From: Segnochrobactrum spirostomi
GTDB taxonomy: Bacteria; Pseudomonadota; Alphaproteobacteria; Rhizobiales; Segnochrobactraceae
DNA length: 64,000 nt
Assembly (NCBI RefSeq): GCF_009600605.1
Contig: NZ_VWNA01000003.1
Location: 1-64,000 of the forward strand
Direction: 5' to 3'
The notes under the pieces are model-generated. The model saw only the letters and a program-made list of their open reading frames with translations, had not been told where the DNA came from and did not search any database. Within the stretch, counting starts at the first letter, position 1; each line of letters begins with the position of its first letter. Shown in pieces: positions 8,276 through 17,882 of the stretch. Both the position numbers and the translations under genes were made by a program.

Positions 8276-10249
8276 TCACAAGGCCCGGCGGCGCCCGCCG
8301 CCGAGCAGCCAGATCAGATAAGGTCCTCCGATCAGCGCGGCGCAAAGCCCGATCGGGATCTGGTAGGGATAGGCGACGGTGCGGCCGATCCAATCGGCGA
8401 GCACCATCAAGCTCGCCCCGAGCCCGGCGGCAGCGAGGGTCTGGCCGAGGCCCCGGCCGAAGCCGACGAGACGGGCGAGATGGGGGCCGACGAGCCCGAT
8501 CAGGCTCAGCGGCCCGACCAGGAACGCTCCGACGGCGATCATCAGAGCGGCGAGCATCGCGAGGATGAGCCGCGCGCGGGCCACTCCCAAGCCAAGGCCG
8601 CGGCCGACGCTCTCGCCGAGCGGCAAGAGATCGAGCCAACGGGCCACCAACGGCACCGGGGCGAGCAGCAGCAGCGCGAGGGCGAAGCCGGCGACGCTCT
8701 CGACGGTGCCGAGCCGGTCGACCGACCCGCTCATCCACACGAACAGCGGAAAGGCGCGCGGGTCTCCGCTCGCGAGCACGATCGAGAGGACGGCGAGGGC
8801 GGCCGAGCCGAGCGCGAGGCCGCCGAGCAGCATCGGTTCGGGCGCGAGGCGGCGGCGCGCGGCGAGCGCCAGCACGCAGAGGATCGCAGCCGCCGAGCCA
8901 CCCACGCAACCGGCGATCATCGCGCCAGGCCCGGGCGCCGACATCGTCAGCAGCACGGCGGCGAGGCCGACACCGGCGCCCGCGCTGACCCCGAGCACCT
9001 CGGGACCGGCGAGCGGGTTGCCCGTAATGCGCTGCAGAAGCGCCCCGGCCGCCCCGAGCAGCGCCCCGGCGGCGGCGGCGGACAGGATCCGGGGTGCGCG
9101 AAGCGGCAGCAGCGCCCCAAGGTCCGGCCCCCAAGCGAGCGACAAACCCTCCGCATTGCGGCCGACGAGAAGGCTGCCGACGACCAGGATCGCCACCGCA
9201 CCGCACACGACGAAGACGGGATGCCGCAGGCGATGGCGACCATATCCGCGAGGCGCGGCGAGACCGGCGGCGGTGCGCAGGCGCGGCAGCATCCACAGGA
9301 GCAGCGGCCCGCCGAGCAGGCCCGTCACCGCACCCGTCGGAAGGTCAATGCCCGGCATCAGAACCGCGACCATTTGGACGAGCCCGTCCGTCAGCCAGAG
9401 CAGCACGGCCCCGACGAACGGCGCGGCCAGAAGAATCTGGCGGAGCGTCCGGGCACCGGCGATGCGGGCGAAGATCGGCGCGGCGAGCCCTACGAATGCG
9501 ATGAGACCGACCTCGGCGACGACGCAGCCGGCGAGCCAGACGGCCAAAGCGATGGCGAGACCGCGGATTGCCGGGAGGGCGACGCCGAGCGAACGCGCGC
9601 TCGAATCCTCGAGCGAGAGCACCGCCAAGGGACGCGCCAGGAGCGCAGACACCACACCAGCGAGCACGAGCGAGACGGCGACGAGCGCGGCCGGCTGCCA
9701 GCTCTGCTGATGCAGGGACCCGGCACCCCAGATGAAGATCCCGAGAGCATATTCGCCACGTGCGAGAATCACGGCGTTGGCCGCCGCCGCCGCCATCAGC
9801 GAGACGACCATGCCGGACAGCACCACCGTCACCGGATCGAGGCCCCGACGCCAGTTCCAGGCGAGGACGATCGCAGCCGCCACGCCGCCCCCGGCGAAGG
9901 CGATCCCCTCCCGTGCGATCGGCAGCCCGAGCGGCCACACCAGGCCGGCGAGGCTCAAGGCAAGCTGGGCGCCCGATGCGATGCCGAGCGTGGAGGGATC
10001 GGCGATCGGGTTGCGCAGCACGCGCTGGAGCAGCACTCCTGCGAGCCCGAGTGCCGCCCCCGCGAGCGGCGCGATCGCCGCCCGTGGCAGCAGGCTGTGC
10101 CACAGCACGATCGCATCGAGCTCTCCCGGAATGGGGGTGCGGTAGAGGACCACCACGACGCCGAGTCCGAGCGCCGCGGCCGCGAGGGCGACCCAGATCC
10201 AGACGCCCCACCTCACCACGGGGCCTGAGCGGAGGGCAATCTCAGCCAT
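8276..10249 (-). CDS. fhuB: FhuB-like ferric-siderophore ABC permease (duplicated two-domain form)
   Basis: Inner-membrane permease of the FecCD family in which two permease units are fused into one 657-residue chain, as in ferrichrome permease FhuB. Each half carries the GLAGVLLQRVLRNPIADP-like block: residues near 65-85 in the first half, and AAGALLQRITGNPLAGPE in the second. Each half also has a GLVGP/AFVGLAAP segment ahead of the ATPase-docking region. The whole chain is rich in membrane helices. Its ATG at 10249 overlaps the binding-protein stop by 8 bases. No FhuC-type ATPase gene lies next to it, so the complex must borrow an ATPase encoded elsewhere. Confidence 0.9.
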   Translation of the reverse strand: MAEIALRSGPVVRWGVWIWVALAAAALGLGVVVVLYRTPIPGELDAIVLWHSLLPRAAIAPLAGAALGLAGVLLQRVLRNPIADPSTLGIASGAQLALSLAGLVWPLGLPIAREGIAFAGGGVAAAIVLAWNWRRGLDPVTVVLSGMVVSLMAAAAANAVILARGEYALGIFIWGAGSLHQQSWQPAALVAVSLVLAGVVSALLARPLAVLSLEDSSARSLGVALPAIRGLAIALAVWLAGCVVAEVGLIAFVGLAAPIFARIAGARTLRQILLAAPFVGAVLLWLTDGLVQMVAVLMPGIDLPTGAVTGLLGGPLLLWMLPRLRTAAGLAAPRGYGRHRLRHPVFVVCGAVAILVVGSLLVGRNAEGLSLAWGPDLGALLPLRAPRILSAAAAGALLGAAGALLQRITGNPLAGPEVLGVSAGAGVGLAAVLLTMSAPGPGAMIAGCVGGSAAAILCVLALAARRRLAPEPMLLGGLALGSAALAVLSIVLASGDPRAFPLFVWMSGSVDRLGTVESVAGFALALLLLAPVPLVARWLDLLPLGESVGRGLGLGVARARLILAMLAALMIAVGAFLVGPLSLIGLVGPHLARLVGFGRGLGQTLAAAGLGASLMVLADWIGRTVAYPYQIPIGLCAALIGGPYLIWLLGGGRRRAL

Positions 10250-11177
10250 GGGAGGTCATCCCCACGAGGGCATCGCGCAGCAGGGTGCCGAAGCGCACGG
10301 CCGTCGGAAGCGCACCGAACGGATTGACCGGATCAAGCGTCACCACGCGGCCGTTGCGGACCGCCGGAAGCGCCCGCCATAGCCTGCTCTCGGCGAACAT
10401 CCGCACCGCCTCTGGCGGCACCGGAGGCAGAATGACGATCGTGGCGTCCGGAAAGGCCGCCAGCCGTTCGATGCCGATCGGCGCGGACGCAGAATAACGG
10501 GTCGGCCCGTCCCAGGCGTTCGCGAGGCCGATCCGCGCGAGCACCGCGCCGAACAGGCTGTCCATGCCAAACACCCGAAAATGCCGCGCGTCCCCGAGAT
10601 TGATCACGAGCATCGGCCGACCGGCCACTCCGGCAAGATCGCGATGGAAGGCGTCGAGGCTCGCCTCGGTTCGCGCGATCAGAGCCGCGCCGGCAGCCGG
10701 CGTTCCGATCCGGTCGGCGATGGCGCGGGTCGCGGTGCACGACAGCTCGAAGGACGGCGCCCCTAGCCCGTAGAACGTCACCGTCTCGACCGGAGCGATC
10801 CGCTCCAGCGCCGGGGTCGCCCAAAGGTAGAAATTCGTGCTGACGATCAGATTGGGTCGCGCTGCGAGCAACGCCTCATAATTCGGCATGCCCCGCAGGC
10901 CGACATCGACCACGGCCGGTGGAGGCGGCGGAGACACCACTATCTGCCGATAGAGCACCAATTCCGCCGCGGCCACGGGCACATTGCCGATGGCGAGCAG
11001 CGTCTCGAGCACCGCCCAGTCGAGGGTCGCGACCCGCAACGCGGCCGGCGCCAGTATCCCAGCAAACGCGCGGCCGAGCGGCCCGGGCGATGCCCAGCCG
11101 AGCGCAGCGAACGCCCCGCCGAGGACGGCTCGCCTCGTGCTCCCCGTCGGTACGCTCACCGCTCGGCACCCGCGCAT
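10242..11177 (-). CDS. fhuD: FhuD-like periplasmic ferric-siderophore binding protein
   Basis: Class III periplasmic binding protein for hydroxamate-type ferric siderophores, 311 residues from the ATG at 11177. A twin-arginine-type leader is visible (TGSTRRAVLGGAFAALG), consistent with Tat export reported for some FhuD relatives. Mature landmarks include VDVGLRGMPNYEALLAARP, LIVSTNFYLWATP and IERLAAFPDATIVILPP. The frame stays open upstream to 11285 inside the receptor gene. I prefer 11177, which lies just past the receptor stop; a GTG at 11159 is also possible. It sits between the receptor and the permease, in the order outer membrane, periplasm, inner membrane. Confidence 0.87.
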   Translation of the reverse strand: MRGCRAVSVPTGSTRRAVLGGAFAALGWASPGPLGRAFAGILAPAALRVATLDWAVLETLLAIGNVPVAAAELVLYRQIVVSPPPPPAVVDVGLRGMPNYEALLAARPNLIVSTNFYLWATPALERIAPVETVTFYGLGAPSFELSCTATRAIADRIGTPAAGAALIARTEASLDAFHRDLAGVAGRPMLVINLGDARHFRVFGMDSLFGAVLARIGLANAWDGPTRYSASAPIGIERLAAFPDATIVILPPVPPEAVRMFAESRLWRALPAVRNGRVVTLDPVNPFGALPTAVRFGTLLRDALVGMTSHG

Positions 11178-11196
11178 CCGTGCCGATCCGCCGCGA

Positions 11197-13350
11197 TCAC
11201 CATTTGTAGGAGAGCTGCGCAAGAACCGTCCGCCCATCGCCATAGAAGCAGCCGAAAGAGCCGCAGCTCGAGACATATTTCTCATCGGCGATGTTGTTGA
11301 CGTTCAACTGCAGCTTGAACGGCCCCTTTTCATAATGAAGCGCCGCATCGAACAGGGTGTTCGAGTCGAGCAGCAGCGCATTGTCGTCGAGGGCATAACG
11401 CTCCCCGACGAAGCGGACACCGCCGCCGAAGCCGAGCCCCTCCATGACGCCGCCCTTAATCGTATAATCGAGCCAGGCATTCGCCAGATAATCGGGGACG
11501 TTGGCGGGCCGGTTCCCGGAATATTGCCCGGCCGTGATCTCCGGATCCATGTAGGTGTAGTTCGCGATGAGATTGAGACCGTCGGCGAGGCTCGCCGTCG
11601 CGGAGAACTCGATGCCCTGGACGCGAATCTCGCCGGTCTGGACGGTATAGGAGACACCACCGATCTCCTCGAGCGTCGAGACGTTCGATTGCGTGAGATT
11701 ATAGAGCGCGACGGTGAAAATCGCGTTGATGCCGACCGGCTGATATTTGATGCCGGCTTCGTATTGCTTGCCTTCGGAGGGTTTGAACGGCTCTCCGCCG
11801 AGCACCGCCGGCATGTTTCCGATCACCGGTTCGAACGATGTCGAATAGCTCGCATAAGGCGCCACGCCGTTCGCGAAGAGGTAGGTCAATCCCACGCGGC
11901 CGGTGGTGGCGCTGTCGTTCTGATCCTGCACCGTGTCGCCGAAGTTCGAATCGGTCGTGGAATCGACGTTCGCCCAATCCTGCCGGAGACCCAGCGTGAG
12001 CAGCCACGGCCCGAGGCGGACCTGATCCTGACCATAGAGGCCGAGCTGGCTGATGGTGCCGTTCGTGTCCGATTCGTACCAAGGGTCGTTGACGATCGCC
12101 ATATAATAAGATGGCGTGAATACATTCACCGACGGCGCCGTGCCGAAGGTCGTCGACGTATCGACATTGTGGTTTCGGTAGTCGAGACCGACAAGGACCG
12201 TGTGCTCGACCGGCCCTGTCGCGAACGATTTCTCGACTTGATTGTCGATAGTGAAGGTCCCGAGATTTTCAGAATTGGTCGACGTTCCGCGGTTGGCGAT
12301 ATCCGCGTCTGTCGCGCTCAAGCCATTATAATAAAGGCTGTCATAGTCCCAGTTGAGCCACGTATAGCGCGCGTTCTGCCGCACCGCGAAGGTCTCGTCG
12401 AAATTGTGGGAGAATTCGTAGCCGAGGTTGGACAGAGTGCGATTGGAGGATTGGAAGTTCGGGTCGCCAAGATAGGTGTTCGTCGAGAGCGACAACCCCT
12501 TCGGTGCATTCACGGTGTATTCCGGCGGAAGACCAACCGGAGACTGCGGCGTATCGTGCTGGATGCTCGCGAGCAGCGTGAGCGAGGTGTCGTCGCCCGG
12601 CTGCCAGGTCAAGGCGGGCGCGAAGAAGTAGCGGTCTTCGTCGACGAAATCGGTTTGGGTATCGGTGGTCCGCGCGAGACCCGTGAGGCGGTAGGCGAGC
12701 TCGCTGCCCTTCCCGATCGGCCCGCCGACATCGAAACTGCCGGAATAATTATCGAAGCTGCCCGCCTGCGCGTCGACTTCGGCGATGGTGTCCCACACCG
12801 GCCGCTTGCTCACCATGTTGATGAGACCGCCGGGATTTCCCTGACCGTAGAGCACCGACGAGGGCCCGCGCAGAACGTCGATCCGCTCCAAGCCATAAGG
12901 CTCGATCGCGGTCGCGCCCTGGTCGCGCATCAGCTTGAGGCCGTTCAGATATTGGCTGTTCGCCGCGGAGAAGCCGCGAATGATCGGGGCATCGAAGCGC
13001 GGATCGGTGCCGAACGGCTGAGACACCACGCCGGCGGAATAATCGAGCGCCTGACCGACGGTCTGAACATCGCGGGCGTTCATCTGATCGCGCGTCACCG
13101 TCGAGACCGATTGGGGCACCTCGAGGATCGGGGTGTCGGTCTTGGTGCCGGTCACGGTCCGGCGCGCGACGTAGCCGCGCACGGGACTCGTCGCAGTCTC
13201 GCGGGTATCGGCGCCTTGGACTGTGATCTCGTCGAGCTGAATCGCATCGGACGAGGCATCCTGTGCGCGTGCGGACATCGGCGCACCCGAGACCGCCACG
13301 ACCCCGACCGTCAGGAGGAGGCCCCAGCGAGGCCGTTGCGATAGTGTCAT
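11197..13350 (-). CDS. TonB-dependent siderophore receptor
   Basis: Outer-membrane 22-strand barrel receptor with N-terminal plug, 717 residues. The ATG at 13350 is chosen because AGGAT lies about 8 bases upstream and it gives a clean signal peptide ending ARAQDA; the frame is open to 13425. A TonB-box-like segment (LDEITVQG) follows the signal. Plug-domain motifs include ILEVPQSVSTVTRDQM, GLERIDVLRGPSSVLYGQ and GGLINMVSKRP. The chain ends in an aromatic residue (LAQLSYKW), as barrel proteins do. Family features point to a hydroxamate or similar ferric siderophore, matching fhuD/fhuB downstream. The divergent AraC gene is the likely activator. Confidence 0.92.
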   Translation of the reverse strand: MTLSQRPRWGLLLTVGVVAVSGAPMSARAQDASSDAIQLDEITVQGADTRETATSPVRGYVARRTVTGTKTDTPILEVPQSVSTVTRDQMNARDVQTVGQALDYSAGVVSQPFGTDPRFDAPIIRGFSAANSQYLNGLKLMRDQGATAIEPYGLERIDVLRGPSSVLYGQGNPGGLINMVSKRPVWDTIAEVDAQAGSFDNYSGSFDVGGPIGKGSELAYRLTGLARTTDTQTDFVDEDRYFFAPALTWQPGDDTSLTLLASIQHDTPQSPVGLPPEYTVNAPKGLSLSTNTYLGDPNFQSSNRTLSNLGYEFSHNFDETFAVRQNARYTWLNWDYDSLYYNGLSATDADIANRGTSTNSENLGTFTIDNQVEKSFATGPVEHTVLVGLDYRNHNVDTSTTFGTAPSVNVFTPSYYMAIVNDPWYESDTNGTISQLGLYGQDQVRLGPWLLTLGLRQDWANVDSTTDSNFGDTVQDQNDSATTGRVGLTYLFANGVAPYASYSTSFEPVIGNMPAVLGGEPFKPSEGKQYEAGIKYQPVGINAIFTVALYNLTQSNVSTLEEIGGVSYTVQTGEIRVQGIEFSATASLADGLNLIANYTYMDPEITAGQYSGNRPANVPDYLANAWLDYTIKGGVMEGLGFGGGVRFVGERYALDDNALLLDSNTLFDAALHYEKGPFKLQLNVNNIADEKYVSSCGSFGCFYGDGRTVLAQLSYKW

Positions 13351-13583
13351 CTTAGAATCCTGCAAAGATCGCGTGCCGTCCGCCTCAGCGCGAAGCCAAT
13401 CGAAATCACCACGCTCGTTCGTCATCCGTCACAGGCTTCATAGCAATCAAGCCTCGGCGAGGATTGTTCCTTCCTCTTGCGCATGGAACGTTTTTGCTGC
13501 GTTATCCGATCGCCTTACGAGGTTCCAGCGATTATTCTTTATTGGAATTTCTCTATTTCGTATGTGGAGCGAGATTACGAGGG

Positions 13584-14488
13584 ATGGCGATACTTTTGCG
13601 CGAGGACGAGAAAGTATTCCGGCCACGCATGACATCGCAGATCGAAGGCATCACCGTGCTCGATCCGCTGCAATGGCGGGGGTGGACAGGGGTTGTGGCG
13701 GACGTCTGGCACGCCGCGTGTTCGCCCGGCGCCCGCGGCGAATATGTGTCGCGCGACCCGCGCCTCTTCGTCGTGCTGGAGCGTGAAGGCTCGCCGGGCG
13801 CCCTGAAGCTCTCGGCCGGAGGTGGAGCGCTGCCCCCCTGTCATGCGCCGCAATACTTCAATCTCATTCCGGCCGGCGTGCCGCTCTGGTCTGAGGTTTC
13901 ATCCCCCCTTCGTCTGAGGCACCTCGACATTCATTTCGAGGCCGCGACGCTCGCCGCGCGTCTCGGCGACGAGGCGGAGGACGGCCCGCTCGAAACGCTC
14001 CGGCTCGGACTTGTCGATGAAGGCGTCCTCTCCCTCGCCCGCTTGATCGCGGCCGAGTGCGCCACCTCCGGTGTCCACAGCGGTCTCTACGGCGACGGGC
14101 TGACCCTCGCCCTGCTCATCCGACTCTTGCGGCTCGGGGGGATGTGCAGCGGCCAGGACCATCGCTGACAGCCCGCCAACTCAAGCGCGTGACCGATTAT
14201 CTGGAAGAGCACGCTCTCGGCGCGGTCCGCCTTCAGGACCTCGCCGACCTCGTCGGATTGTCGCAATCCCATTTCAGCCGCGCCTTCAAAGCCGCGACCG
14301 GATTGCCCCCGCACCAATGGCACATGCAGGCTCGCATCCGGCGGGTTCAGACGATGCTGAGCGACGGCCTGCCGCTCAATCATATCGCTGCGTCGGCCGG
14401 ATTCGCGGACCAGGCCCATTTCACCCGCGTCTTCCGGCGGGTCGTCGGCGTGACCCCGGCGGTGTGGCGGCGCGAAAGGCTGTCCTAA
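13584..14488 (+). pseudogene. AraC-family transcriptional regulator, frameshifted in this sequence
   Basis: Two overlapping frames together encode a roughly 301-residue AraC-family activator. The N-terminal sensing domain runs in one frame to a stop at 14168. The C-terminal double helix-turn-helix (LQDLADLVGLSQSHFSRAF and IAASAGFADQAHFTRVFRR) runs in another frame to 14488. Adding one G to the G6 run at 14136-14141 fuses them exactly through LGGDVQRPGPSLTARQLKRV, and the total becomes divisible by three. I favour a sequencing undercall, with real inactivation or phase variation as alternatives. It is divergent from the siderophore receptor, so siderophore-dependent activation of that operon is likely. 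The start at 13584 is moderately certain; ATG 13629 is an alternative. Confidence 0.82.
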
Positions 14489-14664
14489 GCGCGATACGGG
14501 AGATGGGGAAACGGGCTGTTGCATACCAGCAACAGGCGGACCGAGTCGCTGGCGGGCGCGGCCGGAAGAAGGAGGTCATTGATTACAATCAAGGGACCGA
14601 GGCGGAGCGAACGCGAAAGTCCGGACGAAGAATCGCCACCAAGAAATTCGTCTGGAGATCTCGC

Positions 14665-15405
14665 ATGTTGAAAGCCACGCCCCGCGGCGCCGAGCCCCGC
14701 AGCACCCCGCCCCGTTCGATCGCCGGCAAACTCCTCGGCGCGCTCGCGCTCGTCGCGGTGACCGCCGCCCCCGCGCTCGCCGCCGATCTGCCCGAGCCGA
14801 CCCCGCCGGCCGAGGCGCCGGCCGTTCAGGCCGCGGTGACGAAGGCCCTGAGCCCCTGGCAGGTGCGTCTGCGCGCCCTCGGCGTCGTCACCGAGAACAG
14901 CGGCTCGGTCAACGGCGTGCCGGGCTCCGACCTGTCCTTCTCTGACACGGTCGTGCCCGAACTCGACATCACCTATTTCTTCACCGACAACATCGCGGCC
15001 GAACTCGTCCTCGGCACCACCTATGCCGACATCAACGGCAAGGGCAGCATCTCGAGCCTCGGCCAGATCGGCAAGGTGTGGCTGCTGCCGCCGACCCTCA
15101 CGCTGCAATATCACTTCACCAATTTCGGCGCTTTCAAGCCGTATATCGGCGCCGGCGTGAACTATACGATCTTCTACAACCAGTCGGCCGACAGCGCCCA
15201 GAGCCTGAAGGTCAAGAACACCTTCGGCGCCGCGGTCCAGGTCGGCTTCGATTACATGCTCAACGAGCACTGGGGCTTCAACGTCGACGTGAAGAAGCTC
15301 TACCTCCAGCCGGACTTCGACGTGAACGTCGGCGGCACGCCGCTCACCGGCACCGCGAAGCTCAATCCGTGGCTGATCGGCACCGGTATCACCTACCGGT
15401 TCTGA
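14665..15405 (+). CDS. ompW: OmpW-family outer membrane protein
   Basis: Eight-stranded outer-membrane barrel of the OmpW family, 246 residues. A long basic leader with a hydrophobic core ends near PALAADLP (around residue 40). The body shows family strands WQVRLRALGVVTENSG, PELDITYFFTDNIAAELV, LPPTLTLQYHF, FKPYIGAGVNYTIFYN and a terminal GTGITYRF ending in Phe. OmpW proteins are thought to let small hydrophobic molecules cross the outer membrane. The ATG at 14665 has GGAG about 8 bases upstream. The gene is flanked by a strong terminator. Confidence 0.92.
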   Translation: MLKATPRGAEPRSTPPRSIAGKLLGALALVAVTAAPALAADLPEPTPPAEAPAVQAAVTKALSPWQVRLRALGVVTENSGSVNGVPGSDLSFSDTVVPELDITYFFTDNIAAELVLGTTYADINGKGSISSLGQIGKVWLLPPTLTLQYHFTNFGAFKPYIGAGVNYTIFYNQSADSAQSLKVKNTFGAAVQVGFDYMLNEHWGFNVDVKKLYLQPDFDVNVGGTPLTGTAKLNPWLIGTGITYRF

Positions 15406-15430
15406 ACCTACCGGCCGAGACCAGGATCCC

Positions 15431-15460
15431 GACGGGCGCCATTGGCGCCCGTCGTCGTTT
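15431..15460 (+). terminator. Intrinsic terminator between ompW and nadC
   Basis: Perfect 10-bp stem GACGGGCGCC / GGCGCCCGTC (15431-15440 with 15444-15453) around an ATT loop, followed by GTCGTTTCG. It lies between convergent ompW and nadC stops and could serve both directions, although the T-tract is short. Confidence 0.7.
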
Positions 15461-15474
15461 CGAGCGGCGCAATC

Positions 15475-16320
15475 TCAGAAATCGAGCCCGATATCGAGGA
15501 TCGGCGCACTGTGGGTCAGCCAGCCGACCGAGATGAGATCGACCCCCGTCGCCGCGATCGCGGGCGCGGTCGTCGGATTGACCCGGCCCGAGGCCTCGGT
15601 GATCGCGCGCCCGCCCACCATGCGCACCGCCTCCGTGAGCGTCGGCACATCCATGTTGTCGAGCAGGACGGCATCGACGCCGATCCCGAGCGCCTCTTCG
15701 AGCTGCGCCAGCGTGTCGACCTCGAGCTCGATCTTCACGAGATGGCCGACGCCGGCCTTCGCCCGCTCCAGCGCGGGGCGCACCCCGCCCGCGATCGCGA
15801 TGTGGTTGTCCTTGATGAGAACGGCGTCGTCGAGGCCGAAGCGGTGGTTGGAGCCGCCGCCGGCGCGCACCGCGTATTTCTCGACGGCGCGCAGACCTGG
15901 CGTCGTCTTTCGGGTGCACACGATGCGCGCCTTGTGCTCGGCGACGGAGGCGACGATGGCGGCGGTCGCGCTCGCGATGCCGCTGAGGCGCGAGAGAAAG
16001 TTGAGCGCGGTGCGCTCCGCGGTCAGGATGCCCCGCGCCGATCCTTCGACGGCGGCGACCACGTCACCGGGCGTGACCGCCGAGCCGTCCGGCCGCGAGA
16101 TCCGCACGTCGATCGTCGGATCGATGAGATGGAAGGCGAGACGGGCGAGATCGAGGCCCGCGACCACGCCCGGCTGGCGGGCGGCGAGCACCGCGTAAGC
16201 CCGCGCCTCGGGCGGCACGATCGCATCCGTCGTGAGGTCGCCGGCGCGGCCGAGATCTTCGAGGAGCGTGGCGCGGACCAGGGGCTCGATCATGACGGTC
16301 GGAAGAGCGTTCAAAGCCAC
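15475..16320 (-). CDS. nadC: Nicotinate-nucleotide pyrophosphorylase (carboxylating)
   Basis: Converts quinolinate plus PRPP to nicotinate mononucleotide, the third step of de novo NAD synthesis. 281 residues, standard length. Family signatures seen: [16 protein letters not shown] at the N terminus, [35 protein letters not shown] and the C-terminal [10 protein letters not shown]. The GTG at 16320 is chosen because GGAG lies 9 bases upstream and it falls 2 bases after the nadB stop. The internal ATG at 16293 lacks a ribosome binding site. It is the last gene of the nadABC operon. Confidence 0.95.
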   Translation of the reverse strand: MALNALPTVMIEPLVRATLLEDLGRAGDLTTDAIVPPEARAYAVLAARQPGVVAGLDLARLAFHLIDPTIDVRISRPDGSAVTPGDVVAAVEGSARGILTAERTALNFLSRLSGIASATAAIVASVAEHKARIVCTRKTTPGLRAVEKYAVRAGGGSNHRFGLDDAVLIKDNHIAIAGGVRPALERAKAGVGHLVKIELEVDTLAQLEEALGIGVDAVLLDNMDVPTLTEAVRMVGGRAITEASGRVNPTTAPAIAATGVDLISVGWLTHSAPILDIGLDF

Positions 16321-16322
16321 GA

Positions 16323-17882
16323 TCAGGCACTCCGGACGACGGCAGAGGACGGGACGGCGCCGGCCGCGATGTCGCGGGCGGCCGCCAGGGTGTCGGCGAG
16401 GGTGAGGAGCGTGCGGGTCGGCACTGCCATGCGCTCCGGATAGTCGATCCGGCAATGAGCGCCGCGGCTTTCGCGCCGGCGGAAGGCGGCGGTAGCGATC
16501 ATCAGGCCGACCAGGGCGGGGTCCGCCGACGCCTCGCCGCCGCCTGCGAGCGGCAGCAGTTCGGCAACGGCCCGCGCGAGACCATCGGCCTCCCGGGTCA
16601 CGCCCGCCCATCGCGACAGCACCGCCCGGACGCGCGCCGCATCGGCAGCCGGCGGCACTTCCGCCAGGCGCGGCGCAACGGCATGCGCCGACGGGACGCC
16701 GGCGACGCTCCGCGCCACCCGTTCGGCGCAAACCGCCGCCTCGACCAGCGAATTGCTCGCGAGCCGGTTCGCGCCATGGAGCCCGGTGGAGGCGACCTCG
16801 CCGCACGCCCACAGACCCGGCACGGTGCTGCAGCCGTCGGCGTCGACCGCGATGCCGCCCATGTGATAGTGCGCGGCCGGCCGCACGGGGATGAGATCGC
16901 GGGCGGGATCGAGTCCGGCCTCGGCGCAGAGGGCGGAGATCGCGGGAAAGCGGGCCGCGAACCCCGCGCCGGGGCGCTCCCGTGCATCGAGAAAGACGTG
17001 CCGGCCGGCCGCGATCTCCCGCGCGATGGCGCGGGCGACGACGTCGCGGGGCGCGAGTTCCGCGCCCGCAACCTCCGCCATGAAGCGCCGACCGGTCTCG
17101 TCGACGAGGACCGCGCCCTCGCCCCGCACCGCCTCGCTCACGAGCTTCATCGGACGCGCCGACGTCGCGAGCGCGGTCGGATGGAACTGGACGAATTCGG
17201 GATCGGCGATCGCCGCCCCTGCGCGCGCCGCCATCGCGAGGCCCTGGCCGATGCTGCCGAGCGGATTCGTGCTCTCCTCGTAGAGACCGCCGATCCCGCC
17301 CGTCGCCAGCACCACGCGGCCGGTCGGTAGGACTGCCGCTGCGCCCTCGCCCGTCACCAGCACACCGGCGACGGCACCATGAGCGTCGATCAGGAGCCGG
17401 CGGGCCTCGACGTCTTCGAGAAGCGTGATCGACGGGGTCACCCGGACCGCAGCGGCAAGGGCGCGGATGACCTCGCGGCCGGTGCCATCGCCGTCGGCGT
17501 GGACGATGCGGTGGCGGCTGTGCGCGGCCTCGAGGCCGAGGCGAAAGCCCCCCGCACCGTCCCGATCGAACCCGACGCCGAGGCGATCGAGCGCCGCGAT
17601 CGCACCCGGCGCGTCGGCGAGGATGCGCGCGACGGCGTCGGGATCGCACAGGCCGTCACCCGCCGCCAGAGTATCGGCGACGTGGAGACCCGCATCGTCG
17701 TCCGCGCCGACGGCGGCGGCCATGCCGCCCTGGGCCCACGGGCTCGACGCCTCGGTGCCGAGCGGCGCCTTGGCGATGAGCACGACCGGCTCCGGCGCCA
17801 GGAAGAGCGCCGTCGCGAGCCCGGCGAGGCCGCCGCCGACGATCACCGGCCGGCCGGCGAGCGCGGCGAAATCGGCGTTCAT
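16323..17882 (-). CDS. nadB: L-aspartate oxidase
   Basis: FAD enzyme that oxidises L-aspartate to iminoaspartate for quinolinate synthase; 519 residues. It begins with the dinucleotide-binding motif [14 protein letters not shown]. Family marks [31 protein letters not shown] and the C-terminal helical domain ([12 protein letters not shown]) are present. The ATG at 17882 overlaps the nadA stop as ATGA. The frame is open further upstream to 18269, but that part is a shadow of nadA. Confidence 0.95.
   Translation of the reverse strand: MNADFAALAGRPVIVGGGLAGLATALFLAPEPVVLIAKAPLGTEASSPWAQGGMAAAVGADDDAGLHVADTLAAGDGLCDPDAVARILADAPGAIAALDRLGVGFDRDGAGGFRLGLEAAHSRHRIVHADGDGTGREVIRALAAAVRVTPSITLLEDVEARRLLIDAHGAVAGVLVTGEGAAAVLPTGRVVLATGGIGGLYEESTNPLGSIGQGLAMAARAGAAIADPEFVQFHPTALATSARPMKLVSEAVRGEGAVLVDETGRRFMAEVAGAELAPRDVVARAIAREIAAGRHVFLDARERPGAGFAARFPAISALCAEAGLDPARDLIPVRPAAHYHMGGIAVDADGCSTVPGLWACGEVASTGLHGANRLASNSLVEAAVCAERVARSVAGVPSAHAVAPRLAEVPPAADAARVRAVLSRWAGVTREADGLARAVAELLPLAGGGEASADPALVGLMIATAAFRRRESRGAHCRIDYPERMAVPTRTLLTLADTLAAARDIAAGAVPSSAVVRSA

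Noticed and set aside
10984-13344. A 786-codon open frame antisense to the TonB receptor
   Set aside because: No motif; the receptor has signal peptide, plug and terminal aromatic residue.
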